NCBI RefSeq assembly: GCF_030815855.1
Contig: NZ_JAUSXG010000001.1
Coordinates: 434,001-498,000 of the forward strand
Reading direction: 5' to 3'
DNA: 64,000 nucleotides
Source: Variovorax paradoxus
Lineage (GTDB): Bacteria; Pseudomonadota; Gammaproteobacteria; Burkholderiales; Burkholderiaceae_C
Shown here: positions 22,937 through 34,413 of the stretch, in pieces
Layout of the letters: every line of letters starts with the position of its first letter
How positions within the stretch are numbered: position 1 is the first letter of the stretch
Translations under genes and position numbers: made by a program
The notes under the pieces: generated by a model
Database searches by the model: none
Seen by the model: the letters and a program-made list of their open reading frames with translations, nothing else
Told to the model about the DNA's origin: nothing

Positions 22937-23902
22937 TCAACGGGCGATTGCGCTGAACGGAAAGGCGAAGGGAATCCATTGCCTCACGAGCTCCGGACCG
23001 GCGACGAGACAGACAAGGCCGGCGCCGGCAAGGAAAGGACCAAAGGCCATGGGAATGTCCTTGTGCGCCAGCTTCCCGACAAAACGCAGCGCGAGCCCGA
23101 TCACGGCGCCCACCAGCGACGAAACGAGGATGATGGCGATGAGGGAATCGGCCCCCAGCCATGCGCCGAGCGCCGCCAGCAATTTGAAGTCGCCATGACC
23201 CATGCCTTCCTTGCCCGTTGCCAAGCGGTAGCCATGGTACACAAGCCAGAGGCTCAGGTAGCCGAACACGGCGCCCCACACCGCTGAACTCAGCGCAACG
23301 CCGGTCCAGCCCATGGCCGCACCGATGAGCCCCAGCCAGAGCAGGGGGTAGTTCAGCGCGTCGGGCAGGAACTGGGTGTCGAAATCGATCAGGAACTGGC
23401 AGATCAGCAACGCTGCGAACGCCGCCCAGAGCGCACCCGTGGGCGTCAGGCCGAAGCGGTAGGCACAGAGGGCGAAGAGCGCGCCGGTCACCAGTTCGAC
23501 CAGCGGATAGCGTGGGCTGATGGATGTCTTGCAGGCGGCGCAACGGCCCCGCAGCACCAGGTAGCTCAGCACCGGAATGTTCTGGTACCAGCGGATCTTG
23601 TGCCCGCAGGCTCCGCAGCGCGAAGCCGGCCGGCTCAGGTCGAAAGGGGGCAGGCTCTCGATGGCCACGGCCGCCTTGTCTGCTGCGGCTTCGAGCCCGG
23701 GCGGGGGCGCTGCCTTCGGCCCGAACACGAGGCTCCAGAGCGAGGGAGCGTCCTTGGACGACATGAGGTTGGCCACGGCATCGGCGAGCCAGTCCCGGTA
23801 CATCATCACCGGGGTGCGGTAGATCACCACGTTGAGGAAGCTGCCGACCAGCAACCCCAGGACACCCGCGAAGGCGGCGTCGAACCCCTGCGACACCAGC
23901 AT
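22937..23902 (-). CDS. pilD: Prepilin peptidase / N-methyltransferase PilD
   Basis: PilD cleaves the leader of type IV prepilins and pseudopilins and methylates the new N-terminus, in the inner membrane. The 321-residue protein has the N-terminal [10 protein letters not shown] motif, the zinc tetracysteine site (Cys96/99 in CGACGH and Cys121/124 in CAACK), the first catalytic Asp in [12 protein letters not shown] and the second in [19 protein letters not shown] spacer of about 50 residues (40-90) before the first Cys pair makes it longer than E. coli homologues. It overlaps pilC by one base. Confidence 0.95.
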   Translation of the reverse strand: MLVSQGFDAAFAGVLGLLVGSFLNVVIYRTPVMMYRDWLADAVANLMSSKDAPSLWSLVFGPKAAPPPGLEAAADKAAVAIESLPPFDLSRPASRCGACGHKIRWYQNIPVLSYLVLRGRCAACKTSISPRYPLVELVTGALFALCAYRFGLTPTGALWAAFAALLICQFLIDFDTQFLPDALNYPLLWLGLIGAAMGWTGVALSSAVWGAVFGYLSLWLVYHGYRLATGKEGMGHGDFKLLAALGAWLGADSLIAIILVSSLVGAVIGLALRFVGKLAHKDIPMAFGPFLAGAGLVCLVAGPELVRQWIPFAFPFSAIAR

Positions 23903-25131
23903 CAAACGACTTGGCCCAACTTGAAGATCGGCAGGTACATCGACACCACGATGCCGCCGATGATCGTGCCGAGGAACACGATGATGATGGGTTCCATCAG
24001 GCTCGAGAGGCCCGCAACCATGTCGTCGACTTCGGACTCGTAGAAATCCGCGGCCTTGCCGAGCATGTGGTCGATGGAGCCGGACTCTTCGCCGATGGCC
24101 GTCATCTGGATCACCATCGACGGGAACAGGTTGACGTTGGTCATGGCCGAAGTGAGGCTGGTGCCGGTCGAGACCTCCTGCTGGATCTTGGCCGTGGCGT
24201 CGCTGTACACGGTGTTGCCCGATGCGCCGCCGACCGAGTCGAGCGCTTCGACCAGCGGGACACCGGCGGCGAACATGGTGGCGAGGGTGCGGGTCCAGCG
24301 GGCGATGCAGGATTTTTCGATCAGGGTGCCGAAGATCGGCACGCGCAGCAGCGCGCGGTCCATGACCCGCTGCACTTTTTCGTTGCGCTTCCAGGCCTGC
24401 AGGAAGAAGTAGGTGCCGCCGCCGATCACGCCGAAGATCAGCCACCAGTACGAGACGAAGAATTCGCTCATGCCCATCACGAAGAGCGTCGGCGCCGGCA
24501 GATCGGCGCCGAAGGAGGTGAACACCTGCTTGAAGGCCGGAATCACGAAGATCATGATGATGGCCACCACGACGAACGCGACCACGACCACGGACGTCGG
24601 ATACATCAGCGCCGATTTGATCTTCGACTTGATCGCCTCGGTCTTTTCCATGTAGGTGGCAAGACGGTCCAGCAGATCTTCCAGGATACCGGCCGCTTCA
24701 CCGGCTTCCACCAGATTGCAATAGAGGTTGTCGAAATACTTCGGAAACTTGCGGAAGGCCGCCGACAGCGAGGTTCCGGTTTCCACATCGCTGCGGATGT
24801 CGTTCAGGAGCTTGGCAACACTGGGGTTGGCATTGCCCCGGCCGACGATGTCGAACGACTGCAGCAGCGGCACGCCGGCCTTCATCATGGTTGCGAGCTG
24901 GCGCGTGAAGATCGCGATGTCCTTGGGCTTGATGGACTTGCCCGAGCGCATGCGGCGCTTCTTGATCTTGGATGCAAGAACGCCCTGGCGCCGCAAAGCC
25001 GCCTGCACCTGGTTCTCGCCGGCGGCCCGAAGCTCGCCGCGCACCAGCTTGCCGTTGCGGTCCTTGCCTTCCCACTCGTAGACAAATTCCTTGAGCGTGT
25101 TTGAAGTGCGGGTGGATGCCACTGTTGCCAT
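23902..25131 (-). CDS. pilC: Type IV pilus inner-membrane platform protein PilC
   Basis: PilC is the inner-membrane core on which PilB assembles pilins. The 409-residue protein has the duplicated T2SSF/PilC domains (FTRQLATMMKAGVPLLQSFDIV near 75 and WTRTLATMFAAGVPLVEALDSV near 279) with three transmembrane segments (about 175-200, 225-245, 380-402). ATG 25131 gives MATVASTRTSNTLKEFVYEWEG, the usual PilC start; the open frame upstream overlaps pilB out of frame. It lies between pilB and pilD with minimal spacing. Confidence 0.95.
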   Translation of the reverse strand: MATVASTRTSNTLKEFVYEWEGKDRNGKLVRGELRAAGENQVQAALRRQGVLASKIKKRRMRSGKSIKPKDIAIFTRQLATMMKAGVPLLQSFDIVGRGNANPSVAKLLNDIRSDVETGTSLSAAFRKFPKYFDNLYCNLVEAGEAAGILEDLLDRLATYMEKTEAIKSKIKSALMYPTSVVVVAFVVVAIIMIFVIPAFKQVFTSFGADLPAPTLFVMGMSEFFVSYWWLIFGVIGGGTYFFLQAWKRNEKVQRVMDRALLRVPIFGTLIEKSCIARWTRTLATMFAAGVPLVEALDSVGGASGNTVYSDATAKIQQEVSTGTSLTSAMTNVNLFPSMVIQMTAIGEESGSIDHMLGKAADFYESEVDDMVAGLSSLMEPIIIVFLGTIIGGIVVSMYLPIFKLGQVV

Positions 25132-25160
25132 TCGATCTCCGATTTCTTGCAGTGTGTTCG

Positions 25161-26900
25161 TTATTCGTTGGTGACCGCCACCACTTCTTCGAGTGAGGTG
25201 AGCCCTTGCATGACTTTTCTGAGCCCGGACTGCCGCAGCGAGCGAACGCCTTCGGCCTCGGACTGGCGAGCAATGTCCAGTGCGCTGCCGTCGCGCAGGA
25301 TGATCGCCTGGATGGTTTCCGAGATCGGCATCACCTGGTAGATGCCGACCCGGCCCTTGTAGCCGCTGCTGCACGCCGAGCAGCCCACCGGCCGGTAGGG
25401 CTTCCAGGAGCCGTCGAGCTCTTCTTCCTTGAAGCCCGCATCGAGCAAGGCCTGGCGCGGCACGTCGGCCGGCATGCGGCACACGTGGCACAACCGGCGC
25501 GCCAGCCGCTGCGCGGTGATCAGGATGACGCTGGAGGCGATGTTGAACGGCGCAATGCCCATGTTCCGCATCCGCGTGAGCGTGGTCGGCGCATCGTTGG
25601 TGTGCAGCGTGGAGAGCACCAGGTGGCCTGTTTGCGCAGCCTTGATCGAGATGTCGGCGGTTTCGAGGTCCCGGATTTCACCGACCATGATGATGTCGGG
25701 ATCCTGGCGCAGGAAGGCGCGCAGCGCGGCGGCGAACGTCAGCCCGGCCCGTTCGTTCACGTTGACCTGGTTCACGCCCGGCAGGTTGATTTCCGACGGG
25801 TCTTCGGCCGTGGCGATGTTGACGCCGGGCTGGTTCAGCAGGTTCAGGCAGGTGTAGAGCGACACGGTCTTGCCCGAACCGGTGGGGCCGGTGACCAGCA
25901 CCATGCCATAGGGACGGCCGATGGCACGCAGCAACCGCTCCTTCTCGTCGGCGTCGTAGCCGAGCGCGTCGATGCCCAGGCGCGCGCTGCTCGGGTCGAG
26001 AATACGGATCACGATCTTCTCGCCGAACAGCGTGGGCAGCGTGCTGACGCGGAAGTCGATGACGCGGTCGGGGCCGATCTTGAGCTTCATGCGGCCGTCT
26101 TGCGGCACCCGCTTTTCGGAGATGTCGAGCCGCGAAATCACCTTGATCCGCGAAGCCAGCTTGTCCTTGATGAGCGTCGGGGGGCTTGCGATCTCGCGCA
26201 ACTCGCCGTCGATGCGGAAGCGCACGCGGTAGTTGTGCTCGTAGGGCTCGAAGTGGATGTCCGACGCCCGCATGCTGACGCCGTCGAGCAGCATCTTGTG
26301 CAGGAAGCGCACGACCGGCGCATCTTCGACTTCGGCGACAGCCGCCTGTTCGTTGGTATCGCCCGATGTATCCGCCGTGACGTCGTCGAACTCGAAGTCC
26401 CCACCGCCGACGATGTTGTTGAGGGTTTCCGACGCGCTGACGGCGGCGGCCTCGATCATGCGCGACAGCTTGTCGTATTCGGCAATGACCCAGTCCACGC
26501 CCATCTGGGACGCAAACTTGATTTTTTCCACCGCCTGCTGGTCCGAGGGGTCGGCTGTTGCAACAATGAGACGGTTGTTGCGCTTGCTGAGCACCACGAT
26601 GCGGTAGGCGAGGCACAGCTTGGGGTCGAGCAGGTCTTTCGGCAGGCGCTGGTGGTCGATGGCGTCAAGATCCAGCAGCGGGGCGCCGAAGGCGGACGAA
26701 AGCGTGTGGGCCAGATCCGCGGCCGAGACGGCGCCACTGCCGGTCAGCTCGGCGATGAAGCTGGTGCGGCCGCTGAGCGACTTTTGATAGATGTCTTCCG
26801 CAATCTTCGCGGGAAGCTTGCCGGCCGAGACCAAGGCGCGCGCAAGTCCCGGGAGGGCGATTTGCGTATTTTCTTTAACAGGAAGTTCGGCGGCAGCCAT
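25161..26900 (-). CDS. pilB: Type IV pilus assembly ATPase PilB
   Basis: PilB is the hexameric ATPase that powers pilus extension. The 579-residue protein has the N-terminal GspE/MshEN domain, Walker A GPTGSGKT (near 335), the Asp box and Walker B (DPDIIMVGEIRDLETADI), the His box (TGHLVLSTLHTNDAPTTLTRM) and the tetracysteine zinc motif (CHVC and CSACSSGYKGR). No pilin gene is nearby. The 116-bp region between its start and the tRNA probably holds its promoter, but no clear -10/-35 pair is visible and the ribosome site is weak. Confidence 0.96.
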   Translation of the reverse strand: MAAAELPVKENTQIALPGLARALVSAGKLPAKIAEDIYQKSLSGRTSFIAELTGSGAVSAADLAHTLSSAFGAPLLDLDAIDHQRLPKDLLDPKLCLAYRIVVLSKRNNRLIVATADPSDQQAVEKIKFASQMGVDWVIAEYDKLSRMIEAAAVSASETLNNIVGGGDFEFDDVTADTSGDTNEQAAVAEVEDAPVVRFLHKMLLDGVSMRASDIHFEPYEHNYRVRFRIDGELREIASPPTLIKDKLASRIKVISRLDISEKRVPQDGRMKLKIGPDRVIDFRVSTLPTLFGEKIVIRILDPSSARLGIDALGYDADEKERLLRAIGRPYGMVLVTGPTGSGKTVSLYTCLNLLNQPGVNIATAEDPSEINLPGVNQVNVNERAGLTFAAALRAFLRQDPDIIMVGEIRDLETADISIKAAQTGHLVLSTLHTNDAPTTLTRMRNMGIAPFNIASSVILITAQRLARRLCHVCRMPADVPRQALLDAGFKEEELDGSWKPYRPVGCSACSSGYKGRVGIYQVMPISETIQAIILRDGSALDIARQSEAEGVRSLRQSGLRKVMQGLTSLEEVVAVTNE

Positions 26901-27016
26901 TCAGCGAAATTGCAAGAGATGTGAAAAAATGCTTCACGATCATCGCTGAACGCCCTCGCCATGTAAATCGCTACGCAGCAACAGGCATGGGCATTATTGG
27001 TGCCAGCCGAAAAGAC

Positions 27017-27093
27017 TGGTCGGGGTGAGAGGATTCGAACCTCCGGCCTCTACGTCCCGAACGTAGCGCTCTACCAGGCTAAGCTACACCCCG
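27017..27093 (-). tRNA. proT: tRNA-Pro (anticodon CGG)
   Basis: Read on the minus strand, this 77-base tRNA starts CGGGGTGTAGCTTAGCCTGG, has an anticodon stem CTACG/CGTAG around the loop TTCGGGA (anticodon CGG, reading CCG), the T-loop GGTTCGAATCC, and an acceptor CGGGGTG/CACCCCG with discriminator A and an encoded CCA end. All arms pair. It lies between ispB and pilB. Confidence 0.97.
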
Positions 27094-27142
27094 ATTGGTT
27101 GCAAAAAAAGAGAAGTCGTCCTTGCCAACTCTTGTGAGGTGT

Positions 27143-28180
27143 TCAGGCACGTCGCTCAAGCAACTGAGCCGCCAATTGTAGCAAACCGTCGGCATGCGAA
27201 TTGGACGGAAAGTCGCGCAAGGCGTGAATCGCGCGTTTTGCCTCGTCGGCCGCGGCGGCGCGCGATGCGTCCAGCGCCCCGGTGCTGTGGACGATTTCCA
27301 CGATCTTGCCCAATTGGGCCGTATCGCCCGCCTCGATGGCTGCGCGCACCAGGCTGCTCTGGTCGGCATTGCCGCGCCGCATGGCGAAGATCAGCGGCAA
27401 TGTGGTCTTGCCTTCGCGCAGGTCGTCGCCCACGTTCTTGCCGGTTTCGTGGGCGTCGCCGGCGTAGTCGAGCACGTCGTCGATCACCTGGAACGCCGTG
27501 CCAAGGGCCTGGCCATAGGTCGCGCAGGCTTCCTCGACTTCGGGCGTCGCGCCTGCCAGCACGGCGGCGAGCCGCGTGCTGGCTTCGAAGAGCTTGGCGG
27601 TTTTCGAGCGGATCACGCGCAAGTAGGCGGCTTCGTCCAGCGAAGCGTCGTGCATGTTCATCAGCTGGAGCACCTCGCCTTCCGCGATCACGTTCGTCGC
27701 CTCGGCCAGGATCTGCATGATGCGCATGTTGTTTGCATCCAACATCATCTGGAAGGCGCGCGAGTACAGGAAGTCGCCGACCAGCACGCTGGCCGGATTT
27801 CCGAACGATTCGTTGGCAGTCGGGCGGCCACGCCGCAGGGTCGACTCGTCGACAACGTCGTCGTGCAGCAAGGTGGCCGTGTGGATGAACTCCACGACCG
27901 CCGCCAGATTGAAGCGCTGCTCGCCCGTGTAGCCCAGGGCGCCCGACATGAGAAGCAGGAGCGCGGGGCGCAGGCGTTTGCCGCCGGCGGAAATGATGTA
28001 CTTCGAGACCTGGCTCACCAGGGGCACGCCTGTATCGAGGCGCCGCGCAATCACACGGTCGACTTCGACCATGTCGCCGGCAATCAAATCCAGCACGGTG
28101 GCGGTGGGGGAGGTATCGGCGGCGTGAACTGGCAAAGCGTTTGCGCGCGGCGCGTCTGAATGCGAAAGGTGCGGCGGCAC
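27143..28180 (-). CDS. ispB: Octaprenyl (polyprenyl) diphosphate synthase
   Basis: IspB makes the isoprenoid side chain of ubiquinone. The 345-residue protein has the GGKRLRP motif, the first Asp-rich motif LLHDDVVDES (Asp107-Asp111), GDFLYSRAF, and the second Asp-rich motif VIDDVLDYAGD near 237. The N-terminus contains about 25 extra residues before the conserved TVLDLIAGDMVEVDRVI; a shorter start is possible. It is divergent from rplU, the standard betaproteobacterial arrangement. Confidence 0.95.
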   Translation of the reverse strand: MPPHLSHSDAPRANALPVHAADTSPTATVLDLIAGDMVEVDRVIARRLDTGVPLVSQVSKYIISAGGKRLRPALLLLMSGALGYTGEQRFNLAAVVEFIHTATLLHDDVVDESTLRRGRPTANESFGNPASVLVGDFLYSRAFQMMLDANNMRIMQILAEATNVIAEGEVLQLMNMHDASLDEAAYLRVIRSKTAKLFEASTRLAAVLAGATPEVEEACATYGQALGTAFQVIDDVLDYAGDAHETGKNVGDDLREGKTTLPLIFAMRRGNADQSSLVRAAIEAGDTAQLGKIVEIVHSTGALDASRAAAADEAKRAIHALRDFPSNSHADGLLQLAAQLLERRA

Positions 28181-28268
28181 AAGGCCGGAAGGCGCAGATT
28201 ATAGGGATGCGCGGGTGCCTTCCGGCTTGGCTTCGGCCCGAAACCATGTTAGCGCGCGCAAACCGTGC

Positions 28269-28274
28269 TAGAAT
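28269..28274 (+). promoter_or_regulatory. Probable -10 box of the rplU-rpmA promoter
   Basis: TAGAAT at 28269-28274 lies in GTGCTAGAATCTAAGG, about 50 bp before rplU, in the divergent gap with ispB. No convincing -35 hexamer is visible about 17 bp upstream. It is the best sigma-70-like signal in this gap. Confidence 0.4.
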
Positions 28275-28324
28275 CTAAGGCTCTGCGGAATTCGCCGTAG
28301 AGCTCATATTCCCAAGAGGTTCAC

Positions 28325-28636
28325 ATGTACGCGGTCATAAAAACCGGCGGCAAGCAGTATCGCGTTGCTTCCGGCGAAAAAATTAAAGTAGAACAGATTG
28401 CTGCGGATGTAGGCCAGGAAATCGTGATCGATCAGGTTCTCGCAGTCGGCAACGGCAGCGAAATCAAGGTCGGTACGCCCCTGGTGTCCGGCGCAACGGT
28501 GACAGTCACGGTACTGTCGCACGGCAAGCACGACAAGGTTCACATCTTCAAGATGCGTCGTCGCAAGCACTATCAGAAACGTCAAGGCCATCGCCAGCAG
28601 TTCACGGAACTGCAAATCGGCGCGATCGCCGGCTAA
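28325..28636 (+). CDS. rplU: 50S ribosomal protein L21
   Basis: This 103-residue ribosomal protein starts [24 protein letters not shown] and includes the conserved [23 protein letters not shown] near the end. It binds 23S rRNA in the large subunit. An AGAGG ribosome site precedes the ATG. rpmA follows 12 bp downstream and the two form the usual operon. Confidence 0.99.
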   Translation: MYAVIKTGGKQYRVASGEKIKVEQIAADVGQEIVIDQVLAVGNGSEIKVGTPLVSGATVTVTVLSHGKHDKVHIFKMRRRKHYQKRQGHRQQFTELQIGAIAG

Positions 28637-28648
28637 GGAGAACATTCC

Positions 28649-28906
28649 ATGGCACAGAAAAAAGGCGGCGGCTCAACGCGAAACGGGCGCGACTCCAAGC
28701 CCAAGATGCTCGGCGTTAAGGCTTTCGGCGGCGAACTGATCAGCGCAGGCTCGATCATCGTGCGCCAGCGCGGCACCCGGTTCCACCCCGGCGTGAATGT
28801 CGGCGTGGGCAAGGACCACACGCTGTTTGCACTGGTCGACGGCCATGTGTCGTTCGGCGTCAAGGGCGCAATGAACAAGCACATGGTCAACGTGACCCCG
28901 GCGTAA
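28649..28906 (+). CDS. rpmA: 50S ribosomal protein L27
   Basis: This 85-residue ribosomal protein has the L27 N-terminus [16 protein letters not shown], which reaches the peptidyl-transferase centre, then [11 protein letters not shown] and the core [26 protein letters not shown]. An AAGGAG ribosome site precedes it. A hairpin terminator lies 22 bp after its stop. Confidence 0.99.
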   Translation: MAQKKGGGSTRNGRDSKPKMLGVKAFGGELISAGSIIVRQRGTRFHPGVNVGVGKDHTLFALVDGHVSFGVKGAMNKHMVNVTPA

Positions 28907-30055
<1,149 letters not shown>

Positions 30056-30134
30056 GTACCTCGCGGCATCGATACCGATGCAGCGGGCTTCCTAGACAGC
30101 AGAACACGCAGTATTCACGACCGCTACAGCTCAA

Positions 30135-31274
30135 ATGACCTCGAATTCCGGATCCACTGCCTTGCGGGACGCCCGCCGAATCGTCGTCAAGGTGGGCTCG
30201 AGCCTCGTGACCAACGAAGGGCGGGGTCTGGACGAGGGCGCCATCGGCGAATGGTGCCGCCAGCTTGCGGCCCTCGTGCGCGACGGGCGAGAGGTCGTGA
30301 TGGTGTCGAGCGGTGCCATCGCCGAAGGCATGAAGCGCCTCGGCTGGCGCACCCGGCCGCACGAGATTCACGAACTCCAGGCCGCTGCGGCGGTCGGGCA
30401 GATGGGCCTGGCCCAGATGTACGAGACCAAGCTGCGCGAGAACGAAATGGGCAGCGCGCAGGTGCTGCTGACCCATGCCGACCTCGCCGACCGCGAGCGC
30501 TACCTCAATGCGCGCTCGACGCTCGTCACGCTGCTCAGGCTCGGCGTGGTGCCGGTCATCAACGAGAACGACACCGTCGTCAACGACGAGATCAAGTTCG
30601 GCGACAACGACACGCTCGGTGCACTGGTGGCCAACCTGGTCGAAGCCGATGCGCTGGTCATCCTCACCGATCAAAAGGGGCTCTTCACGGCCGATCCGCG
30701 CAAGGACCCGGACGCCAAGTTCGTGCACGAGGCGGCGGCAGGCGATCCGGCGCTCGAAGCCATGGCGGGCGGGGCGGGCTCCAGCCTCGGCCGCGGCGGC
30801 ATGATCACGAAGATTCTGGCGGCCAAGCGCGCTGCGGGGTCCGGCGCTTCCACCGTGATTGCCTGGGGCCGCGAGCCCGACGCATTGCTGCGCCTGACGC
30901 GCGGTGAATCCATCGGCACCCTGCTCGTTGCCCAGACCGCCAAGCACCAGGCCCGAAAGCGCTGGATGGCCGACCATCTGCAGCTGCGGGGTGCCGTCAC
31001 CGTCGACGCCGGCGCGGCGGCCAAGGTGCGGGCCGAAGGCAAGAGCCTGCTGCCGATCGGCATGACGGGCGTGTCGGGCGAGTTTTCGCGGGGCGACGTG
31101 ATCGCCGTGCGCGACACCGAGGGGGTGGAACTGGCCCGCGGCCTGGCCAACTACTCGAGCATGGAAGCCCGCCTGCTGTGCCGCAAGCCCTCGTCCGAGT
31201 TCGAGCGTTTGCTGGGCTATGTGGCGGAGCCCGAAATGGTCCACCGCGACAACATGGTGCTGATGCCCAGCTGA
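30135..31274 (+). CDS. proB: Glutamate 5-kinase with PUA domain
   Basis: ProB phosphorylates glutamate in the first step of proline synthesis. The 379-residue protein has an amino-acid kinase domain ([78 protein letters not shown]) and a C-terminal PUA domain (about 290-370; [22 protein letters not shown]). The length fits the bacterial form. It follows obgE and ends in a clear terminator. Confidence 0.97.
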   Translation: MTSNSGSTALRDARRIVVKVGSSLVTNEGRGLDEGAIGEWCRQLAALVRDGREVVMVSSGAIAEGMKRLGWRTRPHEIHELQAAAAVGQMGLAQMYETKLRENEMGSAQVLLTHADLADRERYLNARSTLVTLLRLGVVPVINENDTVVNDEIKFGDNDTLGALVANLVEADALVILTDQKGLFTADPRKDPDAKFVHEAAAGDPALEAMAGGAGSSLGRGGMITKILAAKRAAGSGASTVIAWGREPDALLRLTRGESIGTLLVAQTAKHQARKRWMADHLQLRGAVTVDAGAAAKVRAEGKSLLPIGMTGVSGEFSRGDVIAVRDTEGVELARGLANYSSMEARLLCRKPSSEFERLLGYVAEPEMVHRDNMVLMPS

Positions 31275-31275
31275 T

Positions 31276-31309
31276 CAAAAAAAACGGGGCCGCGAGGCCC
31301 CGTCGTTTT
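31276..31309 (+). terminator. Intrinsic terminator between proB and the convergent lipoprotein gene
   Basis: ACGGGGCC-GCGA-GGCCCCGT (8-bp stem with a tetraloop) is flanked by A8 upstream and CGTTTT downstream, so it can act in both directions for convergent proB and the CNP1-like gene. Its right edge touches the stop codon of the minus-strand gene. Confidence 0.85.
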
Positions 31310-31904
31310 ACTGCACTTCGCGAATCGGGTTGCGCAGGTTCTGAACCATGTCCCCGACCGAATTGCGCGGCGCATTGCCTCGGCACAGCGCCTGGGTCGA
31401 CAGCGCCTTGGCGTAGAGCGAATTCAGATCGTTGATGCGTTTCCACTCCGGCGTCTTCGTTTCCTGCCAGGAGCCATTGTTGTAGCGGGCGTAGTTCTTC
31501 AATTCCGCGGTCGAGCAGCGTACGCCCTCATAGGACGCATTGACGGCGCCGCCGTTGCGGTTTTGGGTCACCACCACATAGCGCACGATGCCGTCCCCTG
31601 TGATGGCAATGGTGCGGGGGTCGATGCCGAACTTCAGGCTCATGTAGGGCGGCATCTCGATCGGCAGCAGACGGCTCTCGCTGAAGGCCGGCGGCGGGGG
31701 GGCTTTGGTTTCCTCCCACTCGGCATCCGCCTCGGTCCGCTTGGCGGCCGGCGGCATGCCGGCCTGCGCCCAGTCGGGGTTGTCGGTGTCGTGCTTGCCC
31801 GATGCGCACCCGGCGAGCAGGGCGGCGACACACGCGAGAAGCAAGGCGCGCTCAGCGTTGCGACGGAAAGAAGGGCGCTTTGTTGTTGGGAGAGGAAGAT
31901 TCAT
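31308..31904 (-). CDS. CNP1-like family lipoprotein
   Basis: This 198-residue protein resembles the CNP1-like family found in betaproteobacteria, whose function is unknown. It has a basic N-terminus, a hydrophobic segment and a lipobox ALLAGC (Cys32), so it is probably lipid-anchored in the periplasm. The mature domain includes [36 protein letters not shown] and a late [19 protein letters not shown]. Its first 53 bases overlap the 3' end of rppH in another frame if this ATG is correct. Given the lipobox position this start is reasonable, because a later Met would remove the signal. Confidence 0.78.
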   Translation of the reverse strand: MNLPLPTTKRPSFRRNAERALLLACVAALLAGCASGKHDTDNPDWAQAGMPPAAKRTEADAEWEETKAPPPPAFSESRLLPIEMPPYMSLKFGIDPRTIAITGDGIVRYVVVTQNRNGGAVNASYEGVRCSTAELKNYARYNNGSWQETKTPEWKRINDLNSLYAKALSTQALCRGNAPRNSVGDMVQNLRNPIREVQ

Positions 31905-32520
31905 CGCTCACGGAAGGAAGGTCGGGATGCGGGTCGAAACTGCCGCCGGGCGGCAGGTCCAGGCCTGCGGGTGCGCCGCCGTCTGGCGTGTGGCGCTCGA
32001 ACTCTCGGGCGCGCACGTTGCTGCGCAGGAAGCGGTTGCGGAAATCCTGCCGCGGCAGGTAGCGAGCGAGCTCGGTCAGTGCCATCTCGTAGACGCCGCG
32101 TTTGAATTCCACGACCACATCGAGCGGCACCCAGTAGTCGTGCCATCGCCAGGCGTCGAACTCGGGGTGGTCGGTCGCGCGCAGGTTCAAGTCCCAGTCG
32201 TGACCGATCAATTGCAGCAAATACCAGATTTGCTTCTGGCCCTTGTAGTGGCCCCGTGCGTCACGGCGAATGAACCGATCCGGCACCTCGTAGCGCAACC
32301 AGTCACGGGTACGGGCCACGATGCGCACGTGCTCCGGATGGAGCCCGACTTCCTCGTGCAGTTCCCGAAACATGGCTTGCTCGGGACTTTCGCCGCGGTC
32401 TATGCCGCCTTGCGGAAACTGCCAGGAATGCGTGCGTATGCGTTTGCCCCAGAAAACCTGGTTTCTCTGGTTGAGCAGGATGATGCCGACGTTGGGCCTG
32501 AAGCCGTCCCGGTCGAGCAT
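31852..32520 (-). CDS. rppH: RNA pyrophosphohydrolase RppH
   Basis: RppH removes pyrophosphate from mRNA 5' ends and starts decay. The 222-residue protein begins [17 protein letters not shown] and has [12 protein letters not shown] joined to the nudix box ([23 protein letters not shown]). The C-terminal 60 residues (from about 165) are Pro/Ser-rich and longer than in E. coli RppH. The ATG at 32520 is chosen over an upstream TTG. It is divergent from proS, as in other betaproteobacteria, and its tail overlaps the lipoprotein gene. Confidence 0.95.
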   Translation of the reverse strand: MLDRDGFRPNVGIILLNQRNQVFWGKRIRTHSWQFPQGGIDRGESPEQAMFRELHEEVGLHPEHVRIVARTRDWLRYEVPDRFIRRDARGHYKGQKQIWYLLQLIGHDWDLNLRATDHPEFDAWRWHDYWVPLDVVVEFKRGVYEMALTELARYLPRQDFRNRFLRSNVRAREFERHTPDGGAPAGLDLPPGGSFDPHPDLPSVSDESSSPNNKAPFFPSQR

Positions 32521-32667
32521 AATCAAACCCCAATTTTTGAACTGAGTCGATTATGCATGCCGGGTTGCACACGGCAAGCGACCGACGCCAGGCTCTCAGG
32601 GTCTCCCCGGGGGAGTTGTCCCCCACATCCCAACTTCGAATTCAGCGAGTCCATCGCCACGATCCCG

Positions 32668-34413
32668 ATGAAAGCTTCCCGATTTTTTGTCTCCACCCTC
32701 AAGGAAGCACCCGCCGACGCCGAGGTCGCGAGCCATCGGCTCATGATGCGCGCCGGCATGATCAAGAAGCTCGGCACCGGTATCTATACCTACATGCCGA
32801 TGGGACTGCGCGTGATCCGCAAGGTCGAGGCGATCGTGCGCGAGGAAATGAACCGCGCCGGTGCCGTCGAGATGGCAATGCCGGTGGTTCAGCCCGCCGA
32901 GTTCTGGCAAGAGACCGGCCGCTTCGACAAGATGGGCCCCGAGCTGCTGCGCATCAAGGACCGGCATGACCGTGACTTCGTGGTCCAGCCGACGAGCGAA
33001 GAAGTGGTCACCGACATCGCGCGGCAGGAAATCCGCAGCTACAAGCAGCTGCCGAAGAATTTCTACCAGATCCAGACCAAGTTCCGCGACGAGCGCCGTC
33101 CGCGCTTCGGCCTCATGCGTGGGCGCGAGTTCATCATGAAGGATGCCTACAGCTTCGACCGCGACCTCGATGCCGCCAAGGCCAGCTATCAGCTCATGGC
33201 CGATGCCTATCGCCGCATCTTCGACCGCTTCGGCCTGCGCTACCGCGCCGTGGCGGCCGACAGCGGCGCCATCGGCGGCGACCTGAGCGAAGAGTTCCAG
33301 GTGATTGCCGCCACCGGCGAAGACGCCATCGTCTATTGCCCGGGCAGCGACTACGCCGCCAACATGGAAAAGGCCGAAGCCTTGGCTCCGGCCGGGCCAC
33401 GCCCTGCACCCGCCAAGGCGCTCGAAAAGACGCCGACCCCCGGCAAGGCCACCTGCGCCGAGGTTGCCGAGCTGCTCGGCGTGCCGCTCTCGACCACCAT
33501 CAAGTCGCTGGTGCTCGCCTCCGACATCGTCGATGAGGCTGGCAACCTGAAGGGTTCGCAGGTCTGGCTGCTGCTTTTGCGCGGCGACCACGACATGAAC
33601 GAGATCAAGGTCGGCAAGGTGCCCGGCCTGGACAAGAGCTTCCGCTTTGCGACCCTCGCAGAAATCGATGAGCACTTCGGCTGCAAGCCCGGCTACCTCG
33701 GGCCGCTGAACCTCAAGAAGCCGGTCAAGCTGGTGGCCGACCGCGAAGCAGCCGTGCTGGCCGACTGGATCACCGGTGCCAATGAAGTCGATTTCCACAT
33801 GACCGGCGTCAACTGGGGCCGCGACCTGCCCGAGCCCGACTTGGTGGCCGACATCCGCAACGTGGTGGCGGGCGACGCCTCGCCCGACGGCAAGGGCGTG
33901 CTGGCCATCGAGCGCGGAATCGAGGTCGGCCACGTGTTCGTGCTCGGCACCAAGTACAGCAAGGACATGAACGCCACCTACCTCGACGAAGGCGGCAAGC
34001 CGCAGTTCCTCGAGATGGGTTGCTACGGCATCGGCATCACGCGCCTGCCGGCCGCCGCCATCGAACAGAACCACGACGAGCGCGGCATCATCTGGCCGGA
34101 CGCACTGGCGCCGTTCACCGTGGTGGTCTGCCCGATCGGCATGGACCGCAGCCCCGAGGTCAAGGTGGCCGCTGAAGCGCTCTACGAGCAACTGCTCGCA
34201 TCCGGCGTCGACGTGCTGCTGGACGACCGCGGCGAACGCCCCGGCGCGATGTTCGCTGATTGGGAACTGATCGGCGTGCCGCACCGCGTGGTCATTTCCG
34301 ACCGCGGCCTGAAGGAAGGCCAACTCGAATACCAGCATCGCCGCGACACGGCGGCCACCAAGGTGCCCGCGGCCGGCATCGCCGAATTCATCACCGGCAA
34401 GCTCGCGAAATGA
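32668..34413 (+). CDS. proS: Proline-tRNA ligase (bacterial type with insertion domain)
   Basis: ProRS charges tRNA-Pro. The 581-residue product shows class II motif 1 (around [15 protein letters not shown]), motif 2 ([28 protein letters not shown]), the INS editing domain (about 225-400; [25 protein letters not shown]), motif 3 ([17 protein letters not shown]) and the anticodon-binding C-terminus. ATG 32668 ([19 protein letters not shown]) is the family start; the long open frame upstream overlaps rppH antisense and is not coding. The lytic transglycosylase gene overlaps its stop. Confidence 0.97.
   Translation: MKASRFFVSTLKEAPADAEVASHRLMMRAGMIKKLGTGIYTYMPMGLRVIRKVEAIVREEMNRAGAVEMAMPVVQPAEFWQETGRFDKMGPELLRIKDRHDRDFVVQPTSEEVVTDIARQEIRSYKQLPKNFYQIQTKFRDERRPRFGLMRGREFIMKDAYSFDRDLDAAKASYQLMADAYRRIFDRFGLRYRAVAADSGAIGGDLSEEFQVIAATGEDAIVYCPGSDYAANMEKAEALAPAGPRPAPAKALEKTPTPGKATCAEVAELLGVPLSTTIKSLVLASDIVDEAGNLKGSQVWLLLLRGDHDMNEIKVGKVPGLDKSFRFATLAEIDEHFGCKPGYLGPLNLKKPVKLVADREAAVLADWITGANEVDFHMTGVNWGRDLPEPDLVADIRNVVAGDASPDGKGVLAIERGIEVGHVFVLGTKYSKDMNATYLDEGGKPQFLEMGCYGIGITRLPAAAIEQNHDERGIIWPDALAPFTVVVCPIGMDRSPEVKVAAEALYEQLLASGVDVLLDDRGERPGAMFADWELIGVPHRVVISDRGLKEGQLEYQHRRDTAATKVPAAGIAEFITGKLAK

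Noticed and set aside
31705..32667. Upstream extension of the proS frame
   Set aside because: It runs antisense through rppH and the lipoprotein gene; ProRS homology begins at 32668.
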